The notes under the pieces are model-generated. The model was not told the origin of the DNA. It was given only the letters and a program-made list of their open reading frames with translations, and ran no database searches. Positions 26,177-34,127 of a DNA stretch of 64,000 nt are shown piece after piece. Position numbers and translations under genes: made by a program. Within the stretch, counting starts at the first letter, position 1; each line of letters starts with the position of its first letter. This DNA comes from Zobellia galactanivorans (lineage in GTDB: Bacteria; Bacteroidota; Bacteroidia; Flavobacteriales; Flavobacteriaceae): NCBI RefSeq assembly GCF_000973105.1, contig NC_015844.1:2724501-2788500 (forward strand), given 5' to 3'.

Positions 26177-26246
26177 TTGAATTTAGTTTACGTTCTTTTG
26201 AATAGGCAATGCCCAAGTGGTATACCGATATAATCGACAAGCCTCA

Positions 26247-26333
26247 AGCATTTAGATGCTAAACTAACGGTGCCTTTGAACATGAGATGTTCTTGGGTCT
26301 CCCGAATAACTATTCCCTAAACGGAAAATAGTT
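26247..26333 (-). promoter_or_regulatory. Structured leader upstream of rpsB
   Basis: Three short perfect hairpins lie in the region between rpsI and rpsB: AACTATT/AATAGTT (26308-26333), GAACAT/ATGTTC (26278-26292) and AGCAT/ATGCT (26247-26260). None has a T tract. They lie 71-157 nt ahead of the rpsB start. A 5' UTR that binds S2 for autogenous control is plausible; this is inference from position and structure only. Confidence 0.4.
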
Positions 26334-26396
26334 TTTAATTTATTCGCTCGATGCGAACTTTCAATGAACTTTGATTAAAGAAAAAAATATAAAGGT

Positions 26397-26420
26397 GATA
26401 CCCACCGATCGGTGGGTATC
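26397..26420 (-). terminator. Perfect 24-bp palindrome after rpsI, probable terminator
   Basis: The palindrome reads GATACCCACCGA and its exact complement with no loop. It begins 15 bp beyond the rpsI stop. Minus-strand sequence after it is ACC and then a T-rich stretch, so it can act as a terminator or partial terminator between rplM-rpsI and rpsB-tsf. A protein-binding site is the alternative. Confidence 0.6.
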
Positions 26421-26435
26421 AATAAAATTGTACTC

Positions 26436-26822
26436 TTAACGTTTAGAGAACTGGAATTTCTTACGAGCTTTCTTCTGTCCGAATTTCTTACGCTCAACCA
26501 TTCTCGGGTCACGGGTCAATAAGCCTTCTGGCTTAAGAACCAATCTGTTTTCAGCGTCTACTTCACAGATAGCTCTCGAAAGAGCTAAACGGATAGCTTC
26601 GGCTTGACCGGTAATACCGCCACCGTAAACGTTTACATTTACATCGTAAGCATCTTCGTTTTCAGTAAGGGCAAAAGGTTGCTTTACTTTGTACTGAAGA
26701 GTGGCTGTTGGAAAATAATCGTTAAGATCTCTCTGGTTAACGGTAATGTTTCCTTTTCCTTCTGAAACATATACACGGGCAACCGCTGTCTTTCTTCTGC
26801 CGATTTTATGAATGATTTCCAT
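26436..26822 (-). CDS. rpsI: Ribosomal protein S9
   Basis: A 128-residue S9, standard length. Motifs are IGRRKTAVARVYVSEGKGNITVN at the start (given in part), VYGGGITGQAEAIRLALSRA in the middle, and the basic C-terminal tail GQKKARKKFQFSKR that reaches the ribosomal P site. It overlaps rplM by one base (TAATG), so the pair is translationally coupled as in most bacteria. Confidence 0.98.
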   Translation of the reverse strand: MEIIHKIGRRKTAVARVYVSEGKGNITVNQRDLNDYFPTATLQYKVKQPFALTENEDAYDVNVNVYGGGITGQAEAIRLALSRAICEVDAENRLVLKPEGLLTRDPRMVERKKFGQKKARKKFQFSKR

Positions 26823-27277
26823 TACTTGAATTCTTTTAAGTTGATAACCTGTGGTTTTTGAGCTTCATGGTTGTGCTCAGGACCTACAAAAACCTTAAGG
26901 TTTCTGAAAAGGTCTGCACCCAATCTGTTCTTAGGAAGCATGCCTTTAACCGCTTTTTCAACGATATGCCCAGGTTTCTTGGCCAAAAGTTCTTTTGCGC
27001 TAGTCGCACGCTGACCACCAGGGTAACCTGTGTAACGCAAATAGGTTTTGTCTTCCCATTTGTTACCGGTCATGTCGATTTTTTCTGCATTGATAACAAT
27101 AACGTTATCGCCACAATCAACGTGGGGCGTGAAATTTGGCTTATGTTTTCCTCTAAGCATTTTGGCAACTTTAGAAGCCAATCGGCCTAAAGTCTCTCCT
27201 TCTGCATCAACTAACAACCACTGTTTGTTAACAGTCGCCTTATTGGCAGAAACGGTCTTATAACTCAATGTATCCAC
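26822..27277 (-). CDS. rplM: Ribosomal protein L13
   Basis: A 151-residue L13. Recognisable motifs are [50 protein letters not shown] and [12 protein letters not shown], plus a conserved HNHEAQKPQ-type end ([17 protein letters not shown]). It starts the rplM-rpsI unit. A strong promoter (TTG-N19-TACATTTG) lies 47 nt upstream, and a small perfect hairpin (27308-27320) sits in or at the very start of the leader. Confidence 0.98.
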   Translation of the reverse strand: MDTLSYKTVSANKATVNKQWLLVDAEGETLGRLASKVAKMLRGKHKPNFTPHVDCGDNVIVINAEKIDMTGNKWEDKTYLRYTGYPGGQRATSAKELLAKKPGHIVEKAVKGMLPKNRLGADLFRNLKVFVGPEHNHEAQKPQVINLKEFK

Positions 27278-27642
27278 TACGGTTACTTTTTAATTAAACA
27301 CTTCAATCCCGTCAAACGGGCTGCAAATGTACACTAATTCTATTGAAAAACAAGTGGTGATTTACGATTATTTTTAGTTAAAAATACTCTTTTTCAATTT
27401 CTTGGGCCAAATTTAAATAAAATTAATGCTTCGACTTTAAGGGGAAAGTGAGGAGGGAGGTAACTCGTGATGAGACCATGGGGCGATCTGTTGTTTTTCC
27501 GATGGCAAACTTTAACGGGAAACTTTTTGTCTTCCTTTTTGCAATTCGGAATGGGCTGCTAGGTTTATAAAGCCTATTTAAAAGAGGGGGTCGGGAAAGC
27601 GTATTATTGTAAAATATGGTTTGTTTTAGGGTGGTGCAGTTG
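27278..27642 (-). other. Gap of 365 bp between rplM and the T9SS-tail gene
   Basis: The rplM half (27278-27360) holds the rplM promoter and leader hairpin. The rest (27361-27642) holds nothing I can name: an 80-codon minus-strand frame (27423-27665) is Ser/Thr/Lys-rich, overlaps the small exported gene by 23 bp and does not look like a real protein. Confidence 0.5.
27324..27353 (-). promoter_or_regulatory. rplM promoter, TTG-N19-TACATTTG
   Basis: On the minus strand a -33 TTG (27351-27353) is separated by 19 nt from TACATTTG (27324-27331), a full match to the Bacteroidota promoter consensus. The rplM ATG is 46 nt further on. A CCCGT/ACGGG hairpin (27308-27320) begins almost at the expected transcription start. 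Confidence 0.8.
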
Positions 27643-27990
27643 CTACTGCTTGTAGAATTTGACACATACCTTTTGTTCTTTGGAATTCACGGTGACCGTG
27701 TATACACCGGAATCTAAAGAGGGAATGGGGATATTAATGGCATTGCGCCTGATTTCCCATTCGTATATCAGAACCGTGTTGCCATAGATGTCCATTATGG
27801 ATATATGTGCCTTGTCCGTATTTTCTAGGCCTAGTATGTTTACGACATTACTGGCGGGGTTTGGGAAGACCTTTACTTTTTTTGTTGAAGTAATGCTGGT
27901 ATTCTGGCGCCCATTGTTTTCCGCGCTGTCCTGTGCTTGGGCGGTGCAGATAAAAAAAAGAAGGCAGATAAGTGATACGAAGGTTTTCAT
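27643..27990 (-). CDS. Very short exported protein made mainly of a T9SS sorting tail
   Basis: A 115-residue protein. A signal peptide (MKTFVSLICLLFFICTAQAQ, cleavage near residue 20) is followed by only about 18 polar residues and then a type A T9SS C-terminal domain: KVKVFPNPASNVVNI (about 38-52), ISIMDIYGNTVL, and SLDSGVYTVTVNSKEQKV ending CVKFYKQ. In known T9SS cargo this domain directs secretion of a large N-terminal enzyme or adhesin; here there is almost no cargo. It could be a remnant, a decoy/regulator or a tiny surface protein. A hairpin (28006-28026) lies just upstream of the start. Confidence 0.78.
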   Translation of the reverse strand: MKTFVSLICLLFFICTAQAQDSAENNGRQNTSITSTKKVKVFPNPASNVVNILGLENTDKAHISIMDIYGNTVLIYEWEIRRNAINIPIPSLDSGVYTVTVNSKEQKVCVKFYKQ

Positions 27991-28005
27991 ATGAACGTTG
28001 CTAGA

Positions 28006-28026
28006 CCCTGTTCCGTTTGGAACGGG
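28006..28026 (-). terminator. Hairpin between polA and the T9SS-tail gene
   Basis: CCCtGTTCC pairs with GGAACGGG around GTTT, with one bulged T. It lies 67 bp past the polA stop and has no T tract after it on the minus strand. It may be a weak terminator or mRNA end structure. Confidence 0.3.
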
Positions 28027-28092
28027 AGTGTAAAAGTAATTATGAAAAAGGCTTTAATCCAAAAAATGTTGTGAAAAGGAGGGTTTTGTATG

Positions 28093-30924
28093 TCAATGTG
28101 CTTCCAACCAATCTTGTCCGATTCCGACTTCTACATCTAAAGGTACTGATAGGGTATAGGCGTTTTCCATCTCCGATTTGATAAGCGATTTCAATTCGTC
28201 CAATTCGGGTTTAAAGATGTCGAATACCAATTCATCATGTACTTGTAACAGCATTTTAGATTTGTAGTTGCCTTCGGTCAGCTTTCTGTGGATGTTGATC
28301 ATCGCTATTTTTATGATGTCGGCGGCACTGCCCTGGATAGGGGCGTTGACGGCGTTTCGCTCTGCGGCTCCGCGAACCACTTGATTGCTTCCGTTGATGT
28401 CCTTTAGATAGCGGCGACGGCCCAAGACGGTTTGTACGTAGCCGTTTTCACGGGCGAAATCGATCTGTTCGCTCATGTAGTTGCGAAGCTTGGGGTAGGT
28501 TTTGTAATAGGTGTCGATCAGTTCTTTGGCTTCCGAACGCGATAGGTCGGTTTGGTTGCTAAGTCCGAAGGCCGAAACCCCATAAATGATTCCGAAGTTT
28601 ACGGTCTTGGCGTTGCTTCTTTGTTCACGGGTAACTTCTTCAATGGGTACGTTAAAAACTTTGGAAGCGGTAGAGGCGTGAATGTCTTCGCCGTTTTTAA
28701 AGGCTTCGATCATAGTGGTCTCTTCACTTAGGGCGGCAATGATGCGCAATTCGATTTGAGAGTAATCCGCCGCCAATAAAATATAGTTTTCATTGCGGGG
28801 CACAAAAGCTTTACGTACTTGACGGCCCCTTTCGGTACGAATGGGGATGTTCTGTAAATTCGGGTTATTGCTGCTTAAGCGGCCGGTTGCGGCTACGGTT
28901 TGCATATAGTCGGTATGGATTCTTCCGGTGGAAGGCTCCACCTGTTCGGGCAAGGCGTCGACATAGGTGCTTTTTAGCTTGGCCAATCCACGATACTCCA
29001 ATACATTCCTTATGATCTCATGGTCTTTGGCCAGGTACGATAATACGTCTTCCGAGGTAGAGAACTGTCCCGTTTTAGTCTTTTTGGGTTTGTCGACCAG
29101 CTTCATTTTGCTGAACAGTATTTCCCCGAGTTGTTTGGGCGATCCTATGTTGAACTCTTCGCCTGCATCTTGGTAGATTTTTTGCTCAAGGGTCTTGATA
29201 TCGTTGTTCAGGTCTTCGGAAAGGGAGTTCAGAAACTTTTCGTCAAGCTTGATGCCTTCCAGTTCCATATCGGCCAAAACACGTAATAAGGGGATCTCGA
29301 TGTCTTTAAAAAGTACATCTGTTTTTGCCTCGGCCAGTTCGGGTCTGAAGTGTTCTGCCAATTGAAAGGTGATGTCGGCATCTTCTACCGCGTACTCCGT
29401 TTGTTTTTCTAACGGCACATCGCGCATATTTAATTGGTTCTTTCCTTTTTTACCTATAAGCTCGGTGATTGAAATAGGGGTGTAGTTCAAATAGGTTTCC
29501 GAAAGCACGTCCATATTATGGCGCATATCGGGGTTGATAAGGTAGTGGGCCAACATGGTGTCGAAAAAAGTACCTCGTACCTTAATATGGTATTTGTCGA
29601 GAACCTTGATGTCGTATTTTAGGTTCTGGCCTATTTTTTCAATGGTTTCCGATTCAAAGAAAGGTCGAAGTATTTCGATGAGTCCTTGGGCTTCCTCTTT
29701 GTTTTCCGGAAAAGGAATGTAGTATCCTTTGGTGGCCTCCCAAGAAAATGCAATACCTACAAGTTGGGCCTCAAGTGGATTCAAGGATGTGGTTTCGGTG
29801 TCAAAGCATACCGAGGGCTGTTTCATCAGGTTCTGCATAAAGAGCTTCATGGCCATGCCCGGTGCTACGCTTTGGTAGACGTGGGCTACGTCTTTTATGG
29901 TCTTGCGGCTCGAGCTGTCTTTTATGGTTGCCGGTGAGGCCCCATCGCCACCGAAGAGTGAAAACTGACCGCTTCCGGCCGACGAGGATTGTTTTTTGCC
30001 GGTATCGGTACTACTAACTTGGGTCGGTGTTTCCGCTTCGCCCGAAAATATTTTTATAAATTGGTCTTTGAGTCTTCTGAATTCCAGTTCTTCAAAGATT
30101 TCCTGTACCTTCTCGCTGTCGGGTACCGAAAGTTCGTAGTCTTCCGCGTTGAAGGTTACGTCGCAATCGGTGCAGATGGTCGCTAGTTTTTTAGAGAGTA
30201 GGCCTAGTTCTTTATTGGCTTCGACCCGCTCTTTCATTTTCCCTTTTAATTTATCGGTGTTGGCCAATAGCTCTTCCATAGACCCGAACTGTTCAATAAA
30301 TTTCTTGGCGGTTTTATCGCCTACACCAGGCAAGCCGGGAATGTTGTCACTGGCATCGCCCATCATACCGAGATAGTCGATGACTTGTTCGGGGCGTTCA
30401 ACGCCGAAACGTTTCTGTATTTCTGGAATGCCCCATATTTCGATTCCGTTACCCATTCGGGCAGGGCGGTACATGAATATGTTTTCGGAGACCAATTGGC
30501 CAAAATCTTTGTCGGGGGTAACCATGAATACTTTATAGTCTTCTTTTTCGGCCTGTTTTGCCAAGGTACCTATGATGTCATCGGCTTCCCATCCTTCTAG
30601 GACTACGGAAGGAATATGCATGGCCTTGAGAATGTTCTGTATATAGGGAATGGCTATTTTTATGGCATCGGGCGTTTCGTCGCGGTTGGCCTTGTATTCA
30701 GGAAATAATTCGGTGCGTTCGGCACTCCCTCCCTTATCGAAGCAAACGGCCAAGTGATCGGGTTTTTCACGCTTGATTACGTCAAAAAGCGAATTCATGA
30801 ATCCCATGATGGCAGAGGTGTCCATGCCTTTGGAATTGATTCTTGGGTTTTTTATAAGGGCATAATAGCCGCGAAAGATTAGTGCGTAGGCGTCTAAAAG
30901 GAAGAGTCGTTTTTGTTCTGGCAT
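28093..30924 (-). CDS. polA: DNA polymerase I
   Basis: A 943-residue DNA polymerase I with three domains. The 5' nuclease (about 1-300) has FLLDAYALIFRGYYAL, CFDKGGSAERTELFPEYK, EGWEADDIIGTLA and the helix-hairpin-helix GLPGVGDKTAKKFIEQFGS. The 3'-5' proofreading domain looks intact: CFDTETTSLNP, GQNLKYDIKVL and YAVEDADIT. The polymerase domain has SSNNPNLQNIPIRTERGRQ, LLAADYSQIELRIIAALS (motif A), the O-helix RSNAKTVNFGIIYG and LQVHDELVFD (motif C). It fills gaps in repair and lagging-strand synthesis. ATG 30924 (MPEQKRLFLLDAYAL) is preferred; an ATG five codons earlier is possible. Confidence 0.97.
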   Translation of the reverse strand: MPEQKRLFLLDAYALIFRGYYALIKNPRINSKGMDTSAIMGFMNSLFDVIKREKPDHLAVCFDKGGSAERTELFPEYKANRDETPDAIKIAIPYIQNILKAMHIPSVVLEGWEADDIIGTLAKQAEKEDYKVFMVTPDKDFGQLVSENIFMYRPARMGNGIEIWGIPEIQKRFGVERPEQVIDYLGMMGDASDNIPGLPGVGDKTAKKFIEQFGSMEELLANTDKLKGKMKERVEANKELGLLSKKLATICTDCDVTFNAEDYELSVPDSEKVQEIFEELEFRRLKDQFIKIFSGEAETPTQVSSTDTGKKQSSSAGSGQFSLFGGDGASPATIKDSSSRKTIKDVAHVYQSVAPGMAMKLFMQNLMKQPSVCFDTETTSLNPLEAQLVGIAFSWEATKGYYIPFPENKEEAQGLIEILRPFFESETIEKIGQNLKYDIKVLDKYHIKVRGTFFDTMLAHYLINPDMRHNMDVLSETYLNYTPISITELIGKKGKNQLNMRDVPLEKQTEYAVEDADITFQLAEHFRPELAEAKTDVLFKDIEIPLLRVLADMELEGIKLDEKFLNSLSEDLNNDIKTLEQKIYQDAGEEFNIGSPKQLGEILFSKMKLVDKPKKTKTGQFSTSEDVLSYLAKDHEIIRNVLEYRGLAKLKSTYVDALPEQVEPSTGRIHTDYMQTVAATGRLSSNNPNLQNIPIRTERGRQVRKAFVPRNENYILLAADYSQIELRIIAALSEETTMIEAFKNGEDIHASTASKVFNVPIEEVTREQRSNAKTVNFGIIYGVSAFGLSNQTDLSRSEAKELIDTYYKTYPKLRNYMSEQIDFARENGYVQTVLGRRRYLKDINGSNQVVRGAAERNAVNAPIQGSAADIIKIAMINIHRKLTEGNYKSKMLLQVHDELVFDIFKPELDELKSLIKSEMENAYTLSVPLDVEVGIGQDWLEAH

Positions 30925-30946
30925 TTTATAGTTTTTCAAAAGGTTT

Positions 30947-30954
30947 CAAAGCTA
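30947..30954 (-). promoter_or_regulatory. -7 box TAGCTTTG for polA
   Basis: Minus-strand TAGCTTTG fits TAnnTTTG and lies 22 nt before the ATG at 30924. It sits in the short gap after the glycosylasparaginase gene on the same strand; no -33 TTG is found at the right spacing. Confidence 0.4.
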
Positions 30955-30982
30955 ATCAAGTTTTTGATTTCTTTTTAGTGTT

Positions 30983-31972
30983 TTACGATTTGATATAGCT
31001 TTCCGAAGGATTATTAACATGTCCTTCCTCCGAATACGACCGAAAGGTAAAGCCCGGGTGAATACAGTAACTGCCTGTTTCGCCCTTTTTATTGATAGCG
31101 ATAAATCCGATTTGAAAATCGTCCCTACCTTTATTTTTGGCCATAATGCGTTTCACCCCTTCTTCACAGGCTTCTTGGGGCGATTTCCCCTGGCGCATCA
31201 ATTCAACAATGAGAAAGCTGCCTACGGTACGTACGACTTCTTCGCCCATTCCGGTTGCCGTGGCGCCCCCAATTTCGTTGTCGACAAAAAGTCCGGCCCC
31301 TATAATCGGGGAATCGCCTACGCGTCCCGCCATTTTGTATCCCATGCCGCTGGTGGTACAGGCTCCTGAAATATCCCCCTTCTTGTCAATGGCCAGCATG
31401 CCGATGGTATCGTGGTTTTCAATGTTTATAATAGGTTTGTATTGTGAGGTCTTCTTCCATTCCAGCCATTCTTGTTTTGATTTCTCGGTAAGGAGATTGG
31501 TTTTTTTGAACCCCATTTCATAAGCGAATTGTTCGGCGCCTTTTCCCGCGAGCATCACATGGGGTGTTTCTTCCATGACCTTGCGGGCTACTAAGATCGG
31601 GTTGGCGATGTTCTGTAGGGCCAGTACGGCACCGCAATTGCCGTCCTTGTCCATAATACAGGCGTCAAGGCTTACGTTTCCGTCGCGGTCCGGTCTGCCG
31701 CCCACCCCAACGGTCTGGTTGCTCGTGTCGTTTTCTTCTACCATTACGCCTTGGGTAACGGCATCTAAAGAAGAGCCGCCCTCTTTTAATACTTCCCATG
31801 CTTTTGAGGATGCATTGAGAAAATTCCAGGTGCATATAACGATAGGTTTTACCGGCTTATGATTTTTTTCGATGGTCGGGCCGGTGATATTTTGTGGGGA
31901 AGCCAATATCGGACCTGAAATCAGTCCCGCGGTAGCCGCGGTAGATTTTTTTAGGAAGTTTCTTCTTTGCAT
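30983..31972 (-). CDS. Tat-exported N4-(beta-N-acetylglucosaminyl)-L-asparaginase (glycosylasparaginase)
   Basis: A 329-residue Ntn-hydrolase that cleaves the GlcNAc-Asn bond left after N-glycoprotein digestion. The precursor should cut itself at HDTIGM to expose the nucleophile T189, giving alpha and beta chains. A twin-arginine signal (MQRRNFLKKSTAATAG) suggests folded export to the periplasm. Substrate-pocket signatures are VGVGGRPDRDGNVSLDACIM in the alpha chain and RVGDSPIIGAGLFVDNEIGG plus GMGEEVVRT in the beta chain. It diverges from cutC (64-bp gap). polA lies 58 bp downstream on the same strand but is probably separately expressed. Confidence 0.93.
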   Translation of the reverse strand: MQRRNFLKKSTAATAGLISGPILASPQNITGPTIEKNHKPVKPIVICTWNFLNASSKAWEVLKEGGSSLDAVTQGVMVEENDTSNQTVGVGGRPDRDGNVSLDACIMDKDGNCGAVLALQNIANPILVARKVMEETPHVMLAGKGAEQFAYEMGFKKTNLLTEKSKQEWLEWKKTSQYKPIINIENHDTIGMLAIDKKGDISGACTTSGMGYKMAGRVGDSPIIGAGLFVDNEIGGATATGMGEEVVRTVGSFLIVELMRQGKSPQEACEEGVKRIMAKNKGRDDFQIGFIAINKKGETGSYCIHPGFTFRSYSEEGHVNNPSESYIKS

Positions 31973-32036
31973 GGTCTAAGGATTTCTATTTTAGGCGTAG
32001 TTTTAAAAAAACGTTTGGGCATTAAATATAAGTAAA

Positions 32037-32759
32037 ATGCTAGTAGAAGTCTGTGCCAATTCATTGCAATCTGCGCTAAACGCCCAAAGGGCGGGGGCGG
32101 ATAGAATCGAACTTTGTTCCGAACTTGCCGTCGGGGGGATTACCCCTTCCTATGGTCTCTTAAAATCGGTTCGCGAAATGATTTCGATACCCGTTCATGT
32201 CTTGGTGCGCCCCCGTAGCGGTGATTTTACTTATACTTCCAATGAGCTGGAAATCATGAAAGAGGATATCGCCCTTTGTGTGGAACTGGGTTTTGATGGA
32301 ATTGTTTCAGGGGTTTTAAAGACGGATTTTTCTTTGGATATAGATCGGACCAAGAAACTGATAGAGGCTTCCGGAAGCTTGAAGTTTACCTTTCATCGGG
32401 CCTTCGATTGGGTTCGGGATCCTCGGGGAGCCTTCGGACAACTTCAATCTTTGGGAGTGGACTATGTGTTGACTTCGGGGCAGCGGCCAGCGGCCGTTGA
32501 GGGAATGGCCTTGCTGAAAGAACTCCTAAAAGACGAATCGAACTGTGTTCTTATGCCCGGTGGAGGGGTGAAGCCGACCAATGTTGAAACCTTTATGGCC
32601 GAGGGCTTTAAGGCCGTGCATTTGTCGGGAACCAAATTTTTTAGGACCTTGCCCGAATCCGATAGGGTTTCTATGAACTCGGCCTCCTTTTTAAGCGATA
32701 CGGAAATAGCCCTTACCGACCTTAATACTATAGAAGATGTTGTAAATAGGGTTAAATAA
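32037..32759 (+). CDS. cutC: CutC family protein (so-called copper homeostasis protein)
   Basis: A 240-residue TIM-barrel protein of the CutC family: MLVEVCANSLQSALNAQRAG, RIELCSELAVGGITPSYG, VHVLVRPRSGDFTYT, ALCVELGFDGIVSGVL, FHRAFDWV and LTSGQRPAAVEGM, with a short LMPGGGV phosphate-loop-like motif near 180. The link to copper comes from old E. coli genetics and is disputed. The sequence has no metal-site cysteine cluster beyond C7, C27 and C83. It diverges from a glycosylasparaginase gene, a pairing that suggests a role in sugar or glycan metabolism. It has no signal peptide. Confidence 0.9.
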   Translation: MLVEVCANSLQSALNAQRAGADRIELCSELAVGGITPSYGLLKSVREMISIPVHVLVRPRSGDFTYTSNELEIMKEDIALCVELGFDGIVSGVLKTDFSLDIDRTKKLIEASGSLKFTFHRAFDWVRDPRGAFGQLQSLGVDYVLTSGQRPAAVEGMALLKELLKDESNCVLMPGGGVKPTNVETFMAEGFKAVHLSGTKFFRTLPESDRVSMNSASFLSDTEIALTDLNTIEDVVNRVK

Positions 32760-32794
32760 AAACTAAATGGGGCGATCTTGGCGTTAGATTGAAA

Positions 32795-32802
32795 TATCTT
32801 TG
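32795..32802 (+). promoter_or_regulatory. -7 box TATCTTTG 5 nt before the metallophosphoesterase ATG
   Basis: TATCTTTG ends 5 nt before the ATG at 32808, so its transcript would be nearly leaderless. A TTG lies 14 nt upstream of the box, shorter than the usual 17-23. Confidence 0.5.
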
Positions 32803-32807
32803 CGGCT

Positions 32808-34031
32808 ATGCTACGTTGGATTATATTTATTGTCGTTTATATTGTAATGGGCCTCTATACTTTGCAGGCACTGAAAACCGTAACCCGATACCCTTGGGTA
32901 TACTATCTGTTTATAACGGTCGCCGTACTGGTGCTGGGTAATTTTGTTTATCAATTTACCTTGGGAGAAGAAGAAGGTAGGGTGTTGAGTCGGTCAAAAA
33001 GTTACGCTTTTGGCTTTTTGCTCACCGTGTTGTCTTTTCAATTGGTCACCATTCTATTTCTTTTTTCAGAGGATATCTTTCGGTTTTTCTCTAGTGTCTA
33101 CTTCAAGTTTTCGGGTCGGTCAAAAGAATTTACCTTGCCGGAACGCCGGAAGTTTTTGAGTATGATAGGGCTTGGGTTGGCGGCGATTCCGTTTGGGGCC
33201 CTGCTTTACGGAATGTACAAAGGCAAGTATAACTTTAAGGTATTGAAGTATAATTTAGAGTTCGACGATTTGCCGGAAGCCTTCGATGGGTATCAGATTA
33301 CCCAAATATCCGATGTACATAGTGGTAGTTTTGACAATAGGGAAAAAATAGAATATGCCATAGACCTTATCAATAAGCAAAAGAGCGATGTGATTTTGTT
33401 TACGGGGGACATGGTCAATAACAAGGCCGAGGAAATGCTTCCTTGGGCGGATTTGTTTTCGACCCTTGAGGCTGCCGATGGTAAGTTTTCGGTTTTGGGA
33501 AATCACGATTACGGAGATTATGTAGATTGGGAAACCGAAGAGGCCAAGCATAAAAACTTAGAAGATCTAAAGGCGCTACAGCGCGATATGGGCTTTGATC
33601 TATTGCTCAACGAAAATCGATATTTGCAGAAAGGCGATGACAAGATTGCCTTGGTCGGAGTCGAGAACTGGGGGCGTGGCGGATTTAAAAAGGCCGGTGA
33701 CCTTAGAAAGGCCGTGGCCCATGTGAATCAAGAGGACTTTAAGATCTTGATGAGCCATGATCCTTCGCATTGGGAAGATGTGGTCCTTCATGATGACTAC
33801 CATTATCACCTTACTTTGAGTGGTCATACCCATGGTATGCAGTTCGGGATTGAAATTCCCGGTTGGGTCAAGTGGAGCCCGGTAAAATGGCGTTACAAAT
33901 ACTGGGCGGGCATCTATAATGAGCTGGGCCAATACATTAATGTAAACCGGGGTTTTGGCTTTTTAGGCTATCCGGGAAGGGTTGGTATATGGCCGGAAAT
34001 AACCGTAATTACACTTAAAAAGAGGGCTTAA
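32808..34031 (+). CDS. Membrane-anchored calcineurin-like metallophosphoesterase
   Basis: A 407-residue protein with about three to four N-terminal TM helices (residues 1-20, 28-50, 62-85 and about 112-130) and a cytosolic or periplasmic phosphoesterase domain (about 150-405). The metal-site motifs are all present: ISDVHSG, FTGDMVNN, LGNHDYGDY, LMSHDPSHW and LSGHTHGMQFG. The layout matches the YkuE/YaeI-like branch, some members of which cut lipid-linked pyrophosphates. Substrate unproven. Gap to cutC is 48 bp, and it has its own promoter box. Confidence 0.9.
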   Translation: MLRWIIFIVVYIVMGLYTLQALKTVTRYPWVYYLFITVAVLVLGNFVYQFTLGEEEGRVLSRSKSYAFGFLLTVLSFQLVTILFLFSEDIFRFFSSVYFKFSGRSKEFTLPERRKFLSMIGLGLAAIPFGALLYGMYKGKYNFKVLKYNLEFDDLPEAFDGYQITQISDVHSGSFDNREKIEYAIDLINKQKSDVILFTGDMVNNKAEEMLPWADLFSTLEAADGKFSVLGNHDYGDYVDWETEEAKHKNLEDLKALQRDMGFDLLLNENRYLQKGDDKIALVGVENWGRGGFKKAGDLRKAVAHVNQEDFKILMSHDPSHWEDVVLHDDYHYHLTLSGHTHGMQFGIEIPGWVKWSPVKWRYKYWAGIYNELGQYINVNRGFGFLGYPGRVGIWPEITVITLKKRA

Positions 34032-34097
34032 CACGATTTTAACGCCGCGTAAAGTCTATAAAATTTGGGCTATAGGTGGCTATTTAACATTTTTTCT

Positions 34098-34105
34098 TAC
34101 TTTTG
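34098..34105 (+). promoter_or_regulatory. -7 box TACTTTTG for the thioredoxin-like gene
   Basis: TACTTTTG matches TAnnTTTG and lies 22 nt before the ATG at 34128. A TTTG upstream is 30 nt away, too far to be a normal -33. Confidence 0.5.
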
Positions 34106-34127
34106 GATCCTAACCCAATAACTACGT

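Noticed and set aside
27423-27665. 80-codon minus-strand frame
   Set aside because: Low-complexity Ser/Thr/Lys content, no promoter or start context, overlaps the T9SS-tail gene.
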